Source of the DNA: Microbacterium halotolerans
GTDB lineage: Bacteria; Actinomycetota; Actinomycetes; Actinomycetales; Microbacteriaceae
NCBI RefSeq assembly: GCF_003569805.1
Contig: NZ_KZ984051.1
Span: forward strand, 1,867,736-1,931,735
Reading direction: 5' to 3'
Length of the DNA: 64,000 bases
The position numbers were made by a program, and so were the translations under genes. The notes under the pieces are model-generated. The model was given only the letters and a program-made list of their open reading frames with translations. It did no database searches and was not told where the DNA came from. Shown here one piece after another: positions 25,320 to 34,506 of this stretch (position 1 is the stretch's first letter; each line of letters starts with the position of its first letter).

Positions 25320-25883
25320 GTGACCCAGAACAGCATCTTCGAGCCGGATGGCCGCGCCGTGCCGTACTTCGATGAGGGAGACGGGCCGACGCTCGTGCTG
25401 ATCCCGGGTCGCGGGCACGACGCCGAAGCGCTCGGCACCGTCTCGGCGATCCTCGAGGAGGAGGGGTTCCGGATCATCCGGATCGGCTATCGCGGTCAGG
25501 CCGACGGCGTCGACGTGCGCGAGTTCGCCTCCGACGCGCTCGATGTGATCGACCACCTCGGCCTCGGCGACACCTGGGTGGGCGGCCACGGCTTCGGCGG
25601 TACGGTCGCGCGTGAGATCGCACTTCGCAACCACGAGCGCATCAACGGGCTGCTGCTGCTCGGCGTCGAGGACGTCCCCGTCGCACTCGCCCCCGATGTC
25701 CCGGTGCTGATCTTCCAGGGCGAGGATGACGACGTCACGCCGCAGGCCAATGCAGAGAAGCTGCGCGACACGGCACCGGATCGCGCCAGCATCACGACTA
25801 TCGCGGGGGCAGGGCACCTCTTCCCTGCGACGCACCCGCTCGAGACGGCCGAAGACATCGCCGAGTACCTCGACTGGGACTGA
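25320..25883 (+). CDS. Alpha/beta hydrolase-fold protein lacking the nucleophile
   Basis: 187 residues, short for the fold and with no cap domain. The oxyanion-side LVLIPGRGHD, the GEDDDVTP acid turn and the GAGHLFP histidine are recognisable. The nucleophile elbow reads G89-H-G-F-G93, so the position normally holding Ser (GHSFGG) is Gly91. Unless another residue serves, the protein should not act as a serine hydrolase and may be a binding protein or a decayed enzyme. Start GTG 25320. Confidence 0.8.
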   Translation: MTQNSIFEPDGRAVPYFDEGDGPTLVLIPGRGHDAEALGTVSAILEEEGFRIIRIGYRGQADGVDVREFASDALDVIDHLGLGDTWVGGHGFGGTVAREIALRNHERINGLLLLGVEDVPVALAPDVPVLIFQGEDDDVTPQANAEKLRDTAPDRASITTIAGAGHLFPATHPLETAEDIAEYLDWD

Positions 25884-25971
25884 CGGCACAGCGCGACGAG
25901 CCGGCCTCGACGTGCATAGGCATCCTCTGTGCAGGTTCGGAACCGACACATGTCGGTGAGAGAATCGTGCG

Positions 25972-26700
25972 GTGCGCACGGACAGTCATCTCGCGTCGAC
26001 GGCTCGGAGCCCCGGATGGCGCAGGCAGGAGGTCGCGGCAGGCATCAGGGCATCGCTTCCCGCGGGGCTCGGGATGTTCCCGCTCGGCATCGCCTTCGGC
26101 CTGCTCGTCGTCCAGTCCGGTCTGCCGAGTTGGGTCGCGCCCGCGCTGTCGATCTTCGGGTACGCAGGTTCGCTCGAACTGCTCCTGATCGGTCTGATGA
26201 CGGCGGGTACGCCGTTGCCCACGATCGCGCTCACCACCCTGCTGGTCAACTTCCGCCACGTGTTCTACGCGTTCTCCTTCCCGCTGAAGGCGGTGCGGAA
26301 CCCGTTCGCCAAGGCGTACTCGGTGTACGCGCTGACGGACGAGGCCTACGCGGTCACGGCCGCGCGTCCGGAGACATGGACGTCGTGGAGTCTGCTCACG
26401 ACGCAGATCTCGTTCCAGATCTACTGGGTCGGAGGAGGCCTCGTCGGCGTAGCGATTGCTTCGCTCATCCCGTTCCGGATCGAGGGGCTCGAGTTCGCGC
26501 TGTGCGCCCTGTTCGTCACGCTCGTGCTCGACGCGTGCCGTTCGTTCGCCGAGGTGCCGTCGCTGCTGCTCGCCGCGGTGAGCTTCACCGCGGCCGTCGC
26601 CCTCGTCCCCGAGCAGACGCTGTTCGCCGCGATGGTGATCTTCCTGGCGCTGCTGGCCGTCCGGTTCGTGGTCGCACGACGGCGGGGGAGCGTCGCATGA
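25972..26700 (+). CDS. azlC: AzlC-family branched-chain amino acid exporter, large subunit
   Basis: 242 residues with about five membrane helices. Conserved AzlC stretches are present: [40 protein letters not shown] and ALTDEAYAV. With AzlD it forms a two-component exporter of Leu/Ile/Val (BrnFE in corynebacteria). The GTG at 25972 is the likely start. It overlaps azlD by ATGA. Confidence 0.93.
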   Translation: MRTDSHLASTARSPGWRRQEVAAGIRASLPAGLGMFPLGIAFGLLVVQSGLPSWVAPALSIFGYAGSLELLLIGLMTAGTPLPTIALTTLLVNFRHVFYAFSFPLKAVRNPFAKAYSVYALTDEAYAVTAARPETWTSWSLLTTQISFQIYWVGGGLVGVAIASLIPFRIEGLEFALCALFVTLVLDACRSFAEVPSLLLAAVSFTAAVALVPEQTLFAAMVIFLALLAVRFVVARRRGSVA

Positions 26701-27026
26701 GCGTCTGGTACATCGTGGGCGTGCTCGCCGTCATCTTCGTCATCACGCTGTCGCTGCGAGCCGTGCCGTTCGTCATCCTGAAGCCGTTGCGCGAGTCGAG
26801 GATCGTGCGGGCACTCAGTGTATGGATGCCCATCGGCATCCTCGCGATCCTGGCCGCGGCGACGTTTCGCTCCACAATCGCCGAGCATGTCGAGTATCTG
26901 GTCCCCGGGCTCATCGCGGTGGCGGTCACGATCGCCGCTCACCTGCTCGGCGGGCGCCGCACGCTGCTGAGCGTCGGGCTCGGCACGGTGACCTTCGTCG
27001 TGCTGGTGAACCTGCCGATGTTCTGA
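26697..27026 (+). CDS. azlD: AzlD-family branched-chain amino acid exporter, small subunit
   Basis: 109 residues, three or four membrane helices, with the AzlD pattern [19 protein letters not shown] and a C-terminal GTVTFVVLV helix. It overlaps azlC by 4 nt, as is usual for these pairs, and makes up the second component of the exporter. Confidence 0.92.
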   Translation: MSVWYIVGVLAVIFVITLSLRAVPFVILKPLRESRIVRALSVWMPIGILAILAAATFRSTIAEHVEYLVPGLIAVAVTIAAHLLGGRRTLLSVGLGTVTFVVLVNLPMF

Positions 27027-27055
27027 TGTCGGTGCGGCGGAGTAGTCTCGACAGC

Positions 27056-27406
27056 ATGAGCCGGATGGAACGCGTCTACCGGATGACCGTGGCATCCGTG
27101 TACGTGCACTATGTCACGAAGGTCGAGCGCAAGGGGCGCACGAAAGCGGAGCTCGACCGTGTGATCGAGTGGCTGACGGGTTTCGACGATGCTGCGCTCA
27201 AGGCGCATCTGGATCGCGGGACCACGTTCGAGGACTTCTTCGCGCAGGCAGAGCTCAACCCTGACGCGTCGCTGATCACGGGCGTCGTGTGCGGTGTGCG
27301 TGTGGAGGAGATCGACGAGCCGCTGACGCAGAAGATCCGCTACCTCGACAAGCTCGTCGACGAGCTCGCCCGCGGCAAGCCCATTGAGAAGGTGCTGCGT
27401 TCATAG
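27056..27406 (+). CDS. DUF2200-family protein
   Basis: 116 residues matching DUF2200 along nearly its full length: [54 protein letters not shown] and [15 protein letters not shown]. Its function is not known. The ATG at 27056 is preferred; the one at 27026 is in frame but adds a basic tail. A hairpin follows the stop. Confidence 0.92.
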   Translation: MSRMERVYRMTVASVYVHYVTKVERKGRTKAELDRVIEWLTGFDDAALKAHLDRGTTFEDFFAQAELNPDASLITGVVCGVRVEEIDEPLTQKIRYLDKLVDELARGKPIEKVLRS

Positions 27407-27410
27407 TCGT

Positions 27411-27435
27411 CACGCCCATTGCGGCAACGGGCGTG
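27411..27435. terminator. Hairpin terminator after DUF2200 gene
   Basis: CACGCCC-A-TTG-CGG-CAA-C-GGGCGTG: a compact stem-loop 5 bp beyond the stop codon. Confidence 0.6.
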
Positions 27436-27448
27436 CCATGCTGAGCGC

Positions 27449-27838
27449 ATGGAATCACGACACATCAGCCGGGTCATCCGGGCCGATGTTCAGCGGGTGT
27501 ACGCCTTCGCGCACGACCCGGAGAATCTGGTCCGCTGGGCAGCGGGTCTCGCGCAGGCGGAGGTGGACGTGCGCGAGGGCGATCTCGTCGCGCAGTCGCC
27601 GATGGGGGAGGTCACGGTGCGATTCGTACCGAGGAACGAGCTCGGAGTGCTCGATCACGATGTGACGCTCCCGACAGGTGAGACCGTCAGCAACCCGCTG
27701 CGAGTCGTGGCGCATCCGGAAGGTGCGGAGGTCGTGTTCACGGTGCGACGGCTCGGCGCCACGGATGAGGCGTTCGACGCGGACTGCGCGGCAGTGGCCG
27801 CAGATCTGGAACGGCTGCGGGCGATTCTCGAAGCCTGA
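27449..27838 (+). CDS. SRPBCC (START-like) family protein
   Basis: 129 residues: SRVIRADVQRVYAFAHDPENL is the first strand and helix of a polyketide-cyclase/START-like fold, and DCAAVAADLERLRAILE is the closing helix. A ligand-binding cavity protein of unknown ligand. The ATG at 27449 gives the usual N-terminus. It is followed after 44 bp by a small membrane protein on the same strand. Confidence 0.82.
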   Translation: MESRHISRVIRADVQRVYAFAHDPENLVRWAAGLAQAEVDVREGDLVAQSPMGEVTVRFVPRNELGVLDHDVTLPTGETVSNPLRVVAHPEGAEVVFTVRRLGATDEAFDADCAAVAADLERLRAILEA

Positions 27839-27882
27839 CGCACGCCGGGTAGCGTGACGGGAACCGAACCGAAAGGACCGCG

Positions 27883-28368
27883 ATGGCTTCGAAGCCCGTT
27901 GAGCACCGATGGCATGTGACTTCGAAGGGCGAAGTGCTCGAAACGTATCGCCTCCAGGCGGGGCAACCGATGCGGTACGTCGGATATGAGACCGTGCGAA
28001 CAGTCGAGCTGGAGGAGCTCGTGGCGCTGAGCGTCGCGGCCGGGCGTCTGATGCGGCGCGCCAGCGCCGTCATGATCCTGCTCCTCGTGGCGGGAGCGGC
28101 CGCGATCGCCGGGATCATTGTGGGCTTCTTCGCGATGCCCGCAACAGGCGCTTCCGAGGAGCAGTCGACCACGGTCGGGATCGCCGCCTTGATCCTGCTG
28201 CTCGTTGTGGTGTTCAGCATGGTGCTGTTCAGCCGAGTGTTCGGGCATCGGACAAAGCGACATCACGAGAAGGCCGGGCTGGTACCGGGCAGCGAACACC
28301 GCGTCGAGGAGTTGAACGCGCTTGCGATGATCGATGAGCCCGGCACGAAATCGTCCGATCCGGACTGA
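27883..28368 (+). CDS. Hypothetical two-helix membrane protein
   Basis: 161 residues; I do not recognise a family. A hydrophilic N-terminal ~55 residues is followed by two hydrophobic segments (~62-86 and ~97-120) joined by a short acidic loop, then a basic HRTKRHHEK stretch and a soluble tail. AGGACCG precedes the ATG at 27883. The composition is typical of the genome, and the neighbours give no hint of function. Confidence 0.75.
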   Translation: MASKPVEHRWHVTSKGEVLETYRLQAGQPMRYVGYETVRTVELEELVALSVAAGRLMRRASAVMILLLVAGAAAIAGIIVGFFAMPATGASEEQSTTVGIAALILLLVVVFSMVLFSRVFGHRTKRHHEKAGLVPGSEHRVEELNALAMIDEPGTKSSDPD

Positions 28369-28389
28369 TCCGTCGGCTCCTCTCCTCTT

Positions 28390-28427
28390 GCTGAGAGCCG
28401 GTGCCCAGCGGGACACCGGCTCTCAGC
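28390..28427. terminator. Bidirectional hairpin terminator
   Basis: Perfect 14-bp arms (GCTGAGAGCCGGTG and complement) with a 10-nt loop between convergent genes; it serves the membrane protein and the MFS transporter. Confidence 0.8.
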
Positions 28428-28436
28428 ACATCCGGA

Positions 28437-29936
28437 TCAGTGCGCGGCGACGGGAGCCTGGGCGCCTTCGACCGGCTTGCGGACGAAGAACGACAGCACG
28501 ATCGGCACGACGGCGACGCATCCGGCGACGAAGAACGCCGCGTGGGTACCAGGCTCGCCCGCTGCCGCCTCGGACAGGCCATCGGCCTGGCCCGCGTGCA
28601 GGATCGACGAGTAGATCGAGATCAGCAGAGCAGTCCCCGCAGCCCCTGCGACCTGCTGCATCGTGTTCAGCGCGGCTGAGCCGTGCGAGTACAGGTGGCG
28701 CTTGAGCGAGCCGAGCGATGCCGAGAACAGCGGTGTGAACGCCCCGGCCAGCCCCAGCGACATCATGACCTGTACTGAGACGAGCACGAAGAAGGGCGTG
28801 CTCTCGCCGACGGTCGAGTAGAAGAACATCGCCGCGGCGATAAGGATGGTGCCGGGAATGAGCAGCGTCTTCGGCCCGCGGGCGTCGTACAAGCGGCCCA
28901 TCACAGGGCCGAGCAGGCCCATCAGCAACGCGCCCGGCAGCAGCACCAGTCCCGACTGGAGCGAGTTCAGACCGGCGACCGTCTGCAGGTAGAGCGGCAG
29001 CAGCGAGAACGTGCCGAGCATGGCGAACGCGACGACCGCCATGATCACGACCGAGACCGTGAAGTTGCCCGAGCGGAAGATGCGCAGATCGAGCAGAGCG
29101 TCGTCCTTGCGCTGCAGCGCGAACTGACGCAGCACGAACAGCACCAGGCCGATCGCGCCGACTGCCAACATGATCCACGGCAGCGCTCCGCTGCCGTCAT
29201 CGGAGGCTCCCTCACCGCCGTGGCCGCCGCCGAACTCGCTGAGGCCGAACACGAGGCCTCCGAAGCCGAGCGCCGACAGGATGATGGACAGCACATCGAT
29301 CGGAGCACGAGTGGTCTCGCCGAGGTTTGTCATCCACTTGGCGCCGATGATCATCGCGATGATTGCGATCGGCAGGATGATCCCGAACAGCCAGCGCCAG
29401 CTCAGTGTCTCGAGCACAGCACCGGAGAGCGTCGGGCCCAGCGCGGGCGCGAACGCGATGACGAGGGTGACGCGCCCCATGATCCGACCTCGTGAATGCG
29501 CGGGAACGACATTCATGACGGTCGTCATCAGCAGCGGCAGCATGACGCCCGTGCCCGCGGCCTGCACGATGCGGCCGAGGAGCAGCAGCGGGAAGCCGGG
29601 AGCGACGAGGCAAAGCAGGGTGCCGAGCGAGAAGGAGATGATCGCTGCGAGGAAGACCTGGCGGGTCGTGAATCTCAGCAGCAGGAAGCCGGTGGTCGGG
29701 ATGACGACGGCCATGGTGAGCATGAAGGCGCTCGTGAGCCACTGCCCGATCTCGGGCGGAAGGCCGAGATCGGCATTGAGATGGGGAATGGCGATCGCCA
29801 TCGTCGTCTCATTCAGGATGGCGACGAACGCAGCGATGAGCAGCAGCCAGATCACCCGCATTCCGCGCGGGTCGATGCCCGACGCGGGCTCGGGCGTCGA
29901 CACCGTGACGGATCCGGTGGTGTCAGGGGCGGCCAT
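28437..29936 (-). CDS. MFS transporter, DHA2 (EmrB/QacA-like) drug:H+ antiporter
   Basis: 499 residues with about fourteen helices. The helix-1 motif LNETTMAIAIPHLNADL (LDxTxxNVAxP-type), the GRIVQAAGTG motif and the motif-C-like ALGPTLSG in helix 5 place it in the DHA2 family, which exports amphipathic drugs using the proton gradient. Substrates are unknown. It shares a 260-bp divergent upstream region with an ABC exporter. That region contains no further gene and no dyad strong enough to call. Confidence 0.93.
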   Translation of the reverse strand: MAAPDTTGSVTVSTPEPASGIDPRGMRVIWLLLIAAFVAILNETTMAIAIPHLNADLGLPPEIGQWLTSAFMLTMAVVIPTTGFLLLRFTTRQVFLAAIISFSLGTLLCLVAPGFPLLLLGRIVQAAGTGVMLPLLMTTVMNVVPAHSRGRIMGRVTLVIAFAPALGPTLSGAVLETLSWRWLFGIILPIAIIAMIIGAKWMTNLGETTRAPIDVLSIILSALGFGGLVFGLSEFGGGHGGEGASDDGSGALPWIMLAVGAIGLVLFVLRQFALQRKDDALLDLRIFRSGNFTVSVVIMAVVAFAMLGTFSLLPLYLQTVAGLNSLQSGLVLLPGALLMGLLGPVMGRLYDARGPKTLLIPGTILIAAAMFFYSTVGESTPFFVLVSVQVMMSLGLAGAFTPLFSASLGSLKRHLYSHGSAALNTMQQVAGAAGTALLISIYSSILHAGQADGLSEAAAGEPGTHAAFFVAGCVAVVPIVLSFFVRKPVEGAQAPVAAH

Positions 29937-30196
29937 AGATTGGCTCCTTGCGGTCGTGGGGTGACAATGCCGCTCGCGGAGACGAACACGGCAGTGAGCG
30001 CGATCCCCGGGAGACGGGACGAAAGGCGCTGTGCGGAGGCGAATCCGCAGCCTTCAATCATAACCCCGTCGCCGGTGTCGGCATTCCCAGCCGGAGGAGA
30101 AACGTCCGTCGAGGCGCAGATGTCATCCGTTGGACCGATGCCGGTCACCAGGCGGTCACCGCGCCTTCGGACGCTGGGGAGTCATAGGCTGAGCGT

Positions 30197-32059
30197 GTGA
30201 GCATGGGTCGAGGAATGGGCGGTCCGCCCGGGATGCGCGGGGTCGATGAGCGTGCGCTGCGCGAGCAGAACGCACAGGCGCCGAAGGTGGAGAATCTCGG
30301 CCGTCGGGTGATCGCACTGTTCGTCCCGTATCGGGGCAAGATCATCGTCACAGCCGGCCTTGTGATCGTCGGCGCCGCCGTCGGAGTCGTGCCGCCGCTG
30401 ATCATCCAGCGCGTGTTCGACGAGGCGCTGTTCCCACCTTCCGGGGTCGTCCAGGTGCCGCTGCTGGTCTGGCTCGTCGTGACCATGATCATGCTCTACA
30501 TGGCGAGTGCGGGGATCAGCGCCCTGCAGACATGGTTCACATCGAATGTCGGGAACCGAGTCACGGGCGACCTGCGGGTGACGATGTTCGAACATCTGCA
30601 GTCGATGGAGCTGGGCTTCTTCACGCGAACGAAGACCGGTGTGATCCAATCCCGATTGCAGAACGATGTCGGCGGGGTCTCCGGCGTGCTCACCACGACC
30701 GTGACGAGCATTCTGGGCAACACCGTGACCGTCATCGCGTCGCTCGTGGCGATGCTTCTGATCGACTGGCGCCTGACGCTGATCTCGCTCGTCATCATGC
30801 CGCCGTTGGTGATGGTCCAGCGCCGCGTCGGTCAGGTGAGGGCGCGCATCGCGGCCGAGACGCAGCGGTCGCTGAGCGAACTGACCGCGATCACGCAGGA
30901 GACGCTGAGCGTATCGGGAATCATGCTGTCCAAGGCCTTCAATCGGCAGCATTCCGAGTCGGAGCGGTACGCACTGGAGAATCGCAACCAGATCCGTCTG
31001 CAGGTGCGCCAGACGATGAGCGGACAAGTGTTCTTCGCCGTGGTGCACGTGCTGATCTCCAGCGTTCCGGCGGCGATCTACCTGGTGGCGGGGCTGCTGC
31101 TCGATGCGGACGCCGGGTCGATCACGGCGGGAGCGATCGTGGCGTTCACGACAGTGCAGGCGCGGCTGCTGCAGCCGCTGACAAGCCTGATGCGCGTGGC
31201 ACTGGAGATCCAGACGTCGCAGGCGCTGTTCGCGCGCATCTTCGAGTACCTCGATCTGCGGCCGGCCATCGTCGACCGTCCGGATGCGATGGAGGCGTCA
31301 GACGCGGCGGGGCCGCTGGGGCGGATCGAGTTCCGCGACGTGACGTTCCGCTATCCGGATGCGTCGGACGAGTCCCGCCCGACGCTCGACGGTGTGTCGT
31401 TCGCCGTCGAGCCCGGTCAGCACGTGGCGTTCGTCGGTCCGAGCGGGGCGGGCAAGACGACGATCGTGTACCTGGCTCCGCGGATGCACGAGGCGTCGGG
31501 AGGCGAGGTGCTCTTCGCCGGTGCCGACGTGCGCGAACTGCGACAGGGTTCGATCATCGACCACGTCGGCATCGTGTCGCAGGAGACCTACCTCTTCCAC
31601 GCGACCGTGCGCGACAACCTGCGGTACGCCAAGCCGGAGGCGAGTGATGACGAGCTCATCGAGGCGTGCCGGAGGGCGAACATCCATCACGTCATCGCCG
31701 GGTTCGAGCAGGGGTACGACACAGTGGTGGGTGAGCGGGGGTACCGGCTCTCCGGTGGGGAGAAGCAGCGCATCGCCATCGCGCGGGTGCTGCTGAAGGA
31801 CCCGCCGGTGCTGCTGCTCGACGAGGCGACCAGCGCGCTCGACACCGTGAGTGAGCGCATCGTGCAGGAAGCGCTCGACCAGGCGGCCCGAGGACGCACG
31901 ACGCTGTCTATCGCGCACCGGCTCTCGACCGTCATCGATGCGGACGTGATCCACGTCGTCGACGGCGGACGGATCGCCGAGTCGGGAACGCACGATGAGC
32001 TCGTCGCCTCCGGTGGACTCTACGCCGCGCTCGCTGCGGAGCAGCTCGGCCGCGCCTGA
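30197..32059 (+). CDS. ABC exporter half-transporter (permease-ATPase fusion)
   Basis: 620 residues. An ABC_membrane domain with six helices (~40-330) precedes the ATPase (~345-600), which has Walker A GPSGAGKTT, signature LSGGEKQR, Walker B VLLLDEATSALD and the switch His in SIAHRLS. This is the MsbA/LmrA/MDR-like half-transporter layout and would work as a homodimer exporting lipids or drugs. Start GTG 30197. It is divergent from the DHA2 exporter, which may make this a paired efflux locus. Confidence 0.95.
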   Translation: MSMGRGMGGPPGMRGVDERALREQNAQAPKVENLGRRVIALFVPYRGKIIVTAGLVIVGAAVGVVPPLIIQRVFDEALFPPSGVVQVPLLVWLVVTMIMLYMASAGISALQTWFTSNVGNRVTGDLRVTMFEHLQSMELGFFTRTKTGVIQSRLQNDVGGVSGVLTTTVTSILGNTVTVIASLVAMLLIDWRLTLISLVIMPPLVMVQRRVGQVRARIAAETQRSLSELTAITQETLSVSGIMLSKAFNRQHSESERYALENRNQIRLQVRQTMSGQVFFAVVHVLISSVPAAIYLVAGLLLDADAGSITAGAIVAFTTVQARLLQPLTSLMRVALEIQTSQALFARIFEYLDLRPAIVDRPDAMEASDAAGPLGRIEFRDVTFRYPDASDESRPTLDGVSFAVEPGQHVAFVGPSGAGKTTIVYLAPRMHEASGGEVLFAGADVRELRQGSIIDHVGIVSQETYLFHATVRDNLRYAKPEASDDELIEACRRANIHHVIAGFEQGYDTVVGERGYRLSGGEKQRIAIARVLLKDPPVLLLDEATSALDTVSERIVQEALDQAARGRTTLSIAHRLSTVIDADVIHVVDGGRIAESGTHDELVASGGLYAALAAEQLGRA

Positions 32060-32070
32060 GCCCGAACGGG

Positions 32071-32148
32071 GCTGCCGAGCTGCGCACTTTTTCGACATCC
32101 GGGCGACCAGAGCGGCGCATCTCGGCGAAAAGTGCGCAGCTCGGCAGC
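32071..32148. repeat. Long inverted repeat between convergent genes
   Basis: Arms starting GCTGCCGAGCTG (32071-32094) and ending at 32148 pair over 23 bp with one bulged T; the loop is 31 nt. It sits between the ABC exporter and the Nudix regulator and probably terminates both. Confidence 0.75.
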
Positions 32149-32158
32149 GGGGCGCGGG

Positions 32159-32875
32159 TCAGAAGGCGGAGGTGTCGGCTGTGTCGAGGTCGGCGTTGTA
32201 GCGGAACAGGCGAGCGGGGCGGTGCTTGCCCTTGCGGAACTCCTCGGTCGGGATGAGCGCCTCGCTCGTCTCGATGAGGCGGCGGAAGTTCGACGGGTCG
32301 AGGCGGCTGCCCAGCACCAGCTCGTACACCTCCCGCAGCTCGGTGAGTGTGAAGCGGTCGGGAAGGAGGCCGGCGGCTATGCGGCTGTAGCCCACCTTGT
32401 TGCGCAGCCGCCATACGGCGTACTCGACGATGCGGTTGTGGTCGAAGGCGAGCTCCGGCAGGTCGTCGGCGTCGAACCACTCGACGTTCTCCGGCGCATC
32501 GGCGGCCGCGCGCTGAGCCTCGACGTGGTCCTGGCGCAGCAGCGCCCAGTAGATCACCGAGACCACGCGGGTCGGGGAGCGGTCGACGTCGCCGAACGCG
32601 TAGAGCTGCTCGAGGTAGCTCGGGGTCAGCGCCGTCGTCTCCTCGAGAGCGCGGGCAGCCGCCGCGTCGAGGCCTTCGTCGGTGCCGAGCCACCCGCCGG
32701 GCAGCGCCCAGCGCCCGTGGAAGGGTTCGCGCGTGCGCCGCACCAGCGGGAGCATCAGCGAATCGGTGCCGTCGCCGGTGGAACGCAGCGAGAAGATGGC
32801 GGCCGAGACAGCTACCCGGATGCCGTCGTCGGCTGCGGCGGGGTCCGCTTGTCCGGTGGAGGGCGCAGTACTCAC
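32159..32875 (-). CDS. NrtR-like Nudix-domain transcriptional regulator
   Basis: 238 residues. A Nudix domain (~15-155) is joined to a C-terminal winged-helix region (~160-230, LTELREVYELVLGSRLDPSNFRR), the build of NrtR regulators of NAD metabolism. The Nudix box is degenerate: GWLGTDE is kept, but the catalytic REUxEE reads RALEETT, so hydrolysis is probably lost, as in NrtR sensors of ADP-ribose. No NAD biosynthesis gene is adjacent, so the target is unknown. Start GTG 32875, divergent from the gcv leader. Confidence 0.85.
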   Translation of the reverse strand: MSTAPSTGQADPAAADDGIRVAVSAAIFSLRSTGDGTDSLMLPLVRRTREPFHGRWALPGGWLGTDEGLDAAAARALEETTALTPSYLEQLYAFGDVDRSPTRVVSVIYWALLRQDHVEAQRAAADAPENVEWFDADDLPELAFDHNRIVEYAVWRLRNKVGYSRIAAGLLPDRFTLTELREVYELVLGSRLDPSNFRRLIETSEALIPTEEFRKGKHRPARLFRYNADLDTADTSAF

Positions 32876-33017
32876 CCCAGAATCCTATGCGGCGCAGTAC
32901 GAGAGTCGCACGAAGCAGACATGCCGAGGGATTGGTCTATCGGCCGAGGCCGCCCTAATCTATCCTGAACGTGTCGGCACGCATCACCGCCGATGACAAC
33001 CGAATATCGGCCCAACG

Positions 33018-33216
33018 TCCTGCTGCGGGAGAGCCCCGATCGCCATCGGGCACCGAAGGAGCAAGCCTCCCCGCCAATCTCTCAGGTATGCGTACCGCGC
33101 AGGTCGGGCCACTCTGAAAAGCGGAGCCCACGCTCCCGCCGAAGGTGAAAGACGCCGGTGCCGCAGGGCACTGAAGCAGTCCGTCGAAGCTCTCAGGTTC
33201 ATGACAGAGGGGGAGT
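33018..33216 (+). ncRNA. Tandem glycine riboswitch upstream of gcvTHP
   Basis: Two glycine aptamers. Aptamer 1 (~33018-33120) has GCGGGAGAG, CACCGAAGGAGCAAGCC, AATCTCTCAGGTA and the GGGCCACTCTGAAAA closing region. Aptamer 2 (~33123-33216) has GCCGAAGGTGAAAGAC, CACTGAAGCAGTCCG, GAAGCTCTCAGG and ACAGAGGGGGA. A -10-like TATCCT lies at 32961-32966. Glycine-bound tandem aptamers normally switch on glycine cleavage genes. The final GGGGGAG is also a ribosome site for a small ORF, which suggests translational control. Confidence 0.95.
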
Positions 33217-33218
33217 TC

Positions 33219-33329
33219 ATGGCGGCGCATCCCGCGCCTCATCGAACGCCCGCCCTGGCTATGAAGGAGGGCCCGGATGCACGCAACCGACGAAACGACC
33301 CCGCAGCGCTATTCCCCGTTGCGCGCTGA
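33219..33329 (+). CDS. Possible leader ORF between glycine riboswitch and gcvT
   Basis: 36 codons starting MAAHPAPHRTPALAM, with GGGGGAG placed 3 nt before the ATG. The frame differs from that of gcvT, passes over the gcvT start (33277) and ends at a TGA 52 bp inside gcvT. Its ribosome site lies in the last bases of the riboswitch, while gcvT has its own AAGGAGG. It could couple riboswitch state to gcvT translation. Expression is unproven and the peptide has no recognisable family. Confidence 0.35.
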   Translation: MAAHPAPHRTPALAMKEGPDARNRRNDPAALFPVAR

Positions 33330-34506
33330 GCACGAAGCGCTCGGCGCGAGCTTCACCGACTTCGGCGGCTGGATGATGCCGGTCCGCTACGGCTCCGATC
33401 TTGCCGAGCATCACGCCGTACGCCGTGCGGCCGGCCTGTTCGACATCTCGCACATGGGCGAACTGGTGGTCACCGGAGCGGAAGCCGCGTCGTTCCTCGA
33501 CTTCGCCCTGGCGAGCCGACTCTCGGCGCTGCCGGTGGGGCGCGCGAAGTACACCATGATCCTCGCCTCGGACGGCGGGATCATCGACGACCTGATCGTG
33601 TACCGGCTCGCGGAGGATCAGTTCCTCGTGATCGCGAACGCCGGCAACACAGACGCCGTGCGCGAGGCGCTCGTGGAGCGCGTGCGGGGCTCGGAGCTCT
33701 CCGCAGCCGAGGAGAAGCCGGATGAACCGGCCGGTGTCGACGACAGAGCTCCTCAGGCGCATCCGGATGCACTCGGCGCGTCGGAGGCGCCTCCCGCACC
33801 GAACGGCGTCATCGTCGAGGACGTCTCGGACTCCTCCGCGCTGATCGCGGTGCAGGGACCGGCGGCACAGGCGATCCTCGAGTCGACCCCCGGAATCGAG
33901 GACCTCGGAACCGGATGGGGCCAGCAGCGGCCCTACGGCTGGACGGATGCGACCTACGACGGCTCGCCGCTGCTGATCGCGCGCACCGGCTACACCGGCG
34001 AAGACGGGTTCGAGCTGCTCATCCGGAACCAGCACGCCGCCGCGCTGTGGCGCGCGCTGCGGGCGACGGGGGAGCCGCACGGTCTCGTGCCCGCCGGTCT
34101 CGCCGCCCGCGACACGCTCCGGCTGGAAGCGGGCATGCCCCTCTACGATCACGAGCTGTCGCGTGAGGTCGTGCCGGCGCAGGCGGGGCTCGGCGGTGTC
34201 ATTCCGGCCGACAAGACCGGCTTCATCGGCGAAGCCGCGAAGTCCCCGCGCACTGAAGCGCCCGTGCTCGTCGGACTCGTCAGCGACGGGCGCCGCGCGG
34301 GCAGGGCCGGCTACGCCGTGCTGCGCGGCGAGGAACGAGTGGGCGTGCTCACCAGCGGCGCGCTCAGCCCCACCCTCGGCCATCCCATCGCCATGGCCTT
34401 CATCGACCCGTCCGCGGTCGGAGCCGACGACCTCACCATAGACGTGCGCGGAACGCGCATCGCCGCCACCACGACCGCACTGCCCTTCTACAGGAGGAAG
34501 AAATGA
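33277..34506 (+). CDS. gcvT: Glycine cleavage system T protein (aminomethyltransferase)
   Basis: 409 residues. It transfers the methylene group from the aminomethyl-lipoyl arm of GcvH to tetrahydrofolate, releasing ammonia. Family blocks: [59 protein letters not shown], and [17 protein letters not shown] ~40-residue acidic, Pro/Ala-rich insertion (about 145-185) makes it longer than the usual ~365. AAGGAGG precedes the ATG at 33277. It is the first gene of gcvTHP and overlaps gcvH by ATGA. The L component (lipoamide dehydrogenase) is not in this window. Confidence 0.97.
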   Translation: MHATDETTPQRYSPLRAEHEALGASFTDFGGWMMPVRYGSDLAEHHAVRRAAGLFDISHMGELVVTGAEAASFLDFALASRLSALPVGRAKYTMILASDGGIIDDLIVYRLAEDQFLVIANAGNTDAVREALVERVRGSELSAAEEKPDEPAGVDDRAPQAHPDALGASEAPPAPNGVIVEDVSDSSALIAVQGPAAQAILESTPGIEDLGTGWGQQRPYGWTDATYDGSPLLIARTGYTGEDGFELLIRNQHAAALWRALRATGEPHGLVPAGLAARDTLRLEAGMPLYDHELSREVVPAQAGLGGVIPADKTGFIGEAAKSPRTEAPVLVGLVSDGRRAGRAGYAVLRGEERVGVLTSGALSPTLGHPIAMAFIDPSAVGADDLTIDVRGTRIAATTTALPFYRRKK

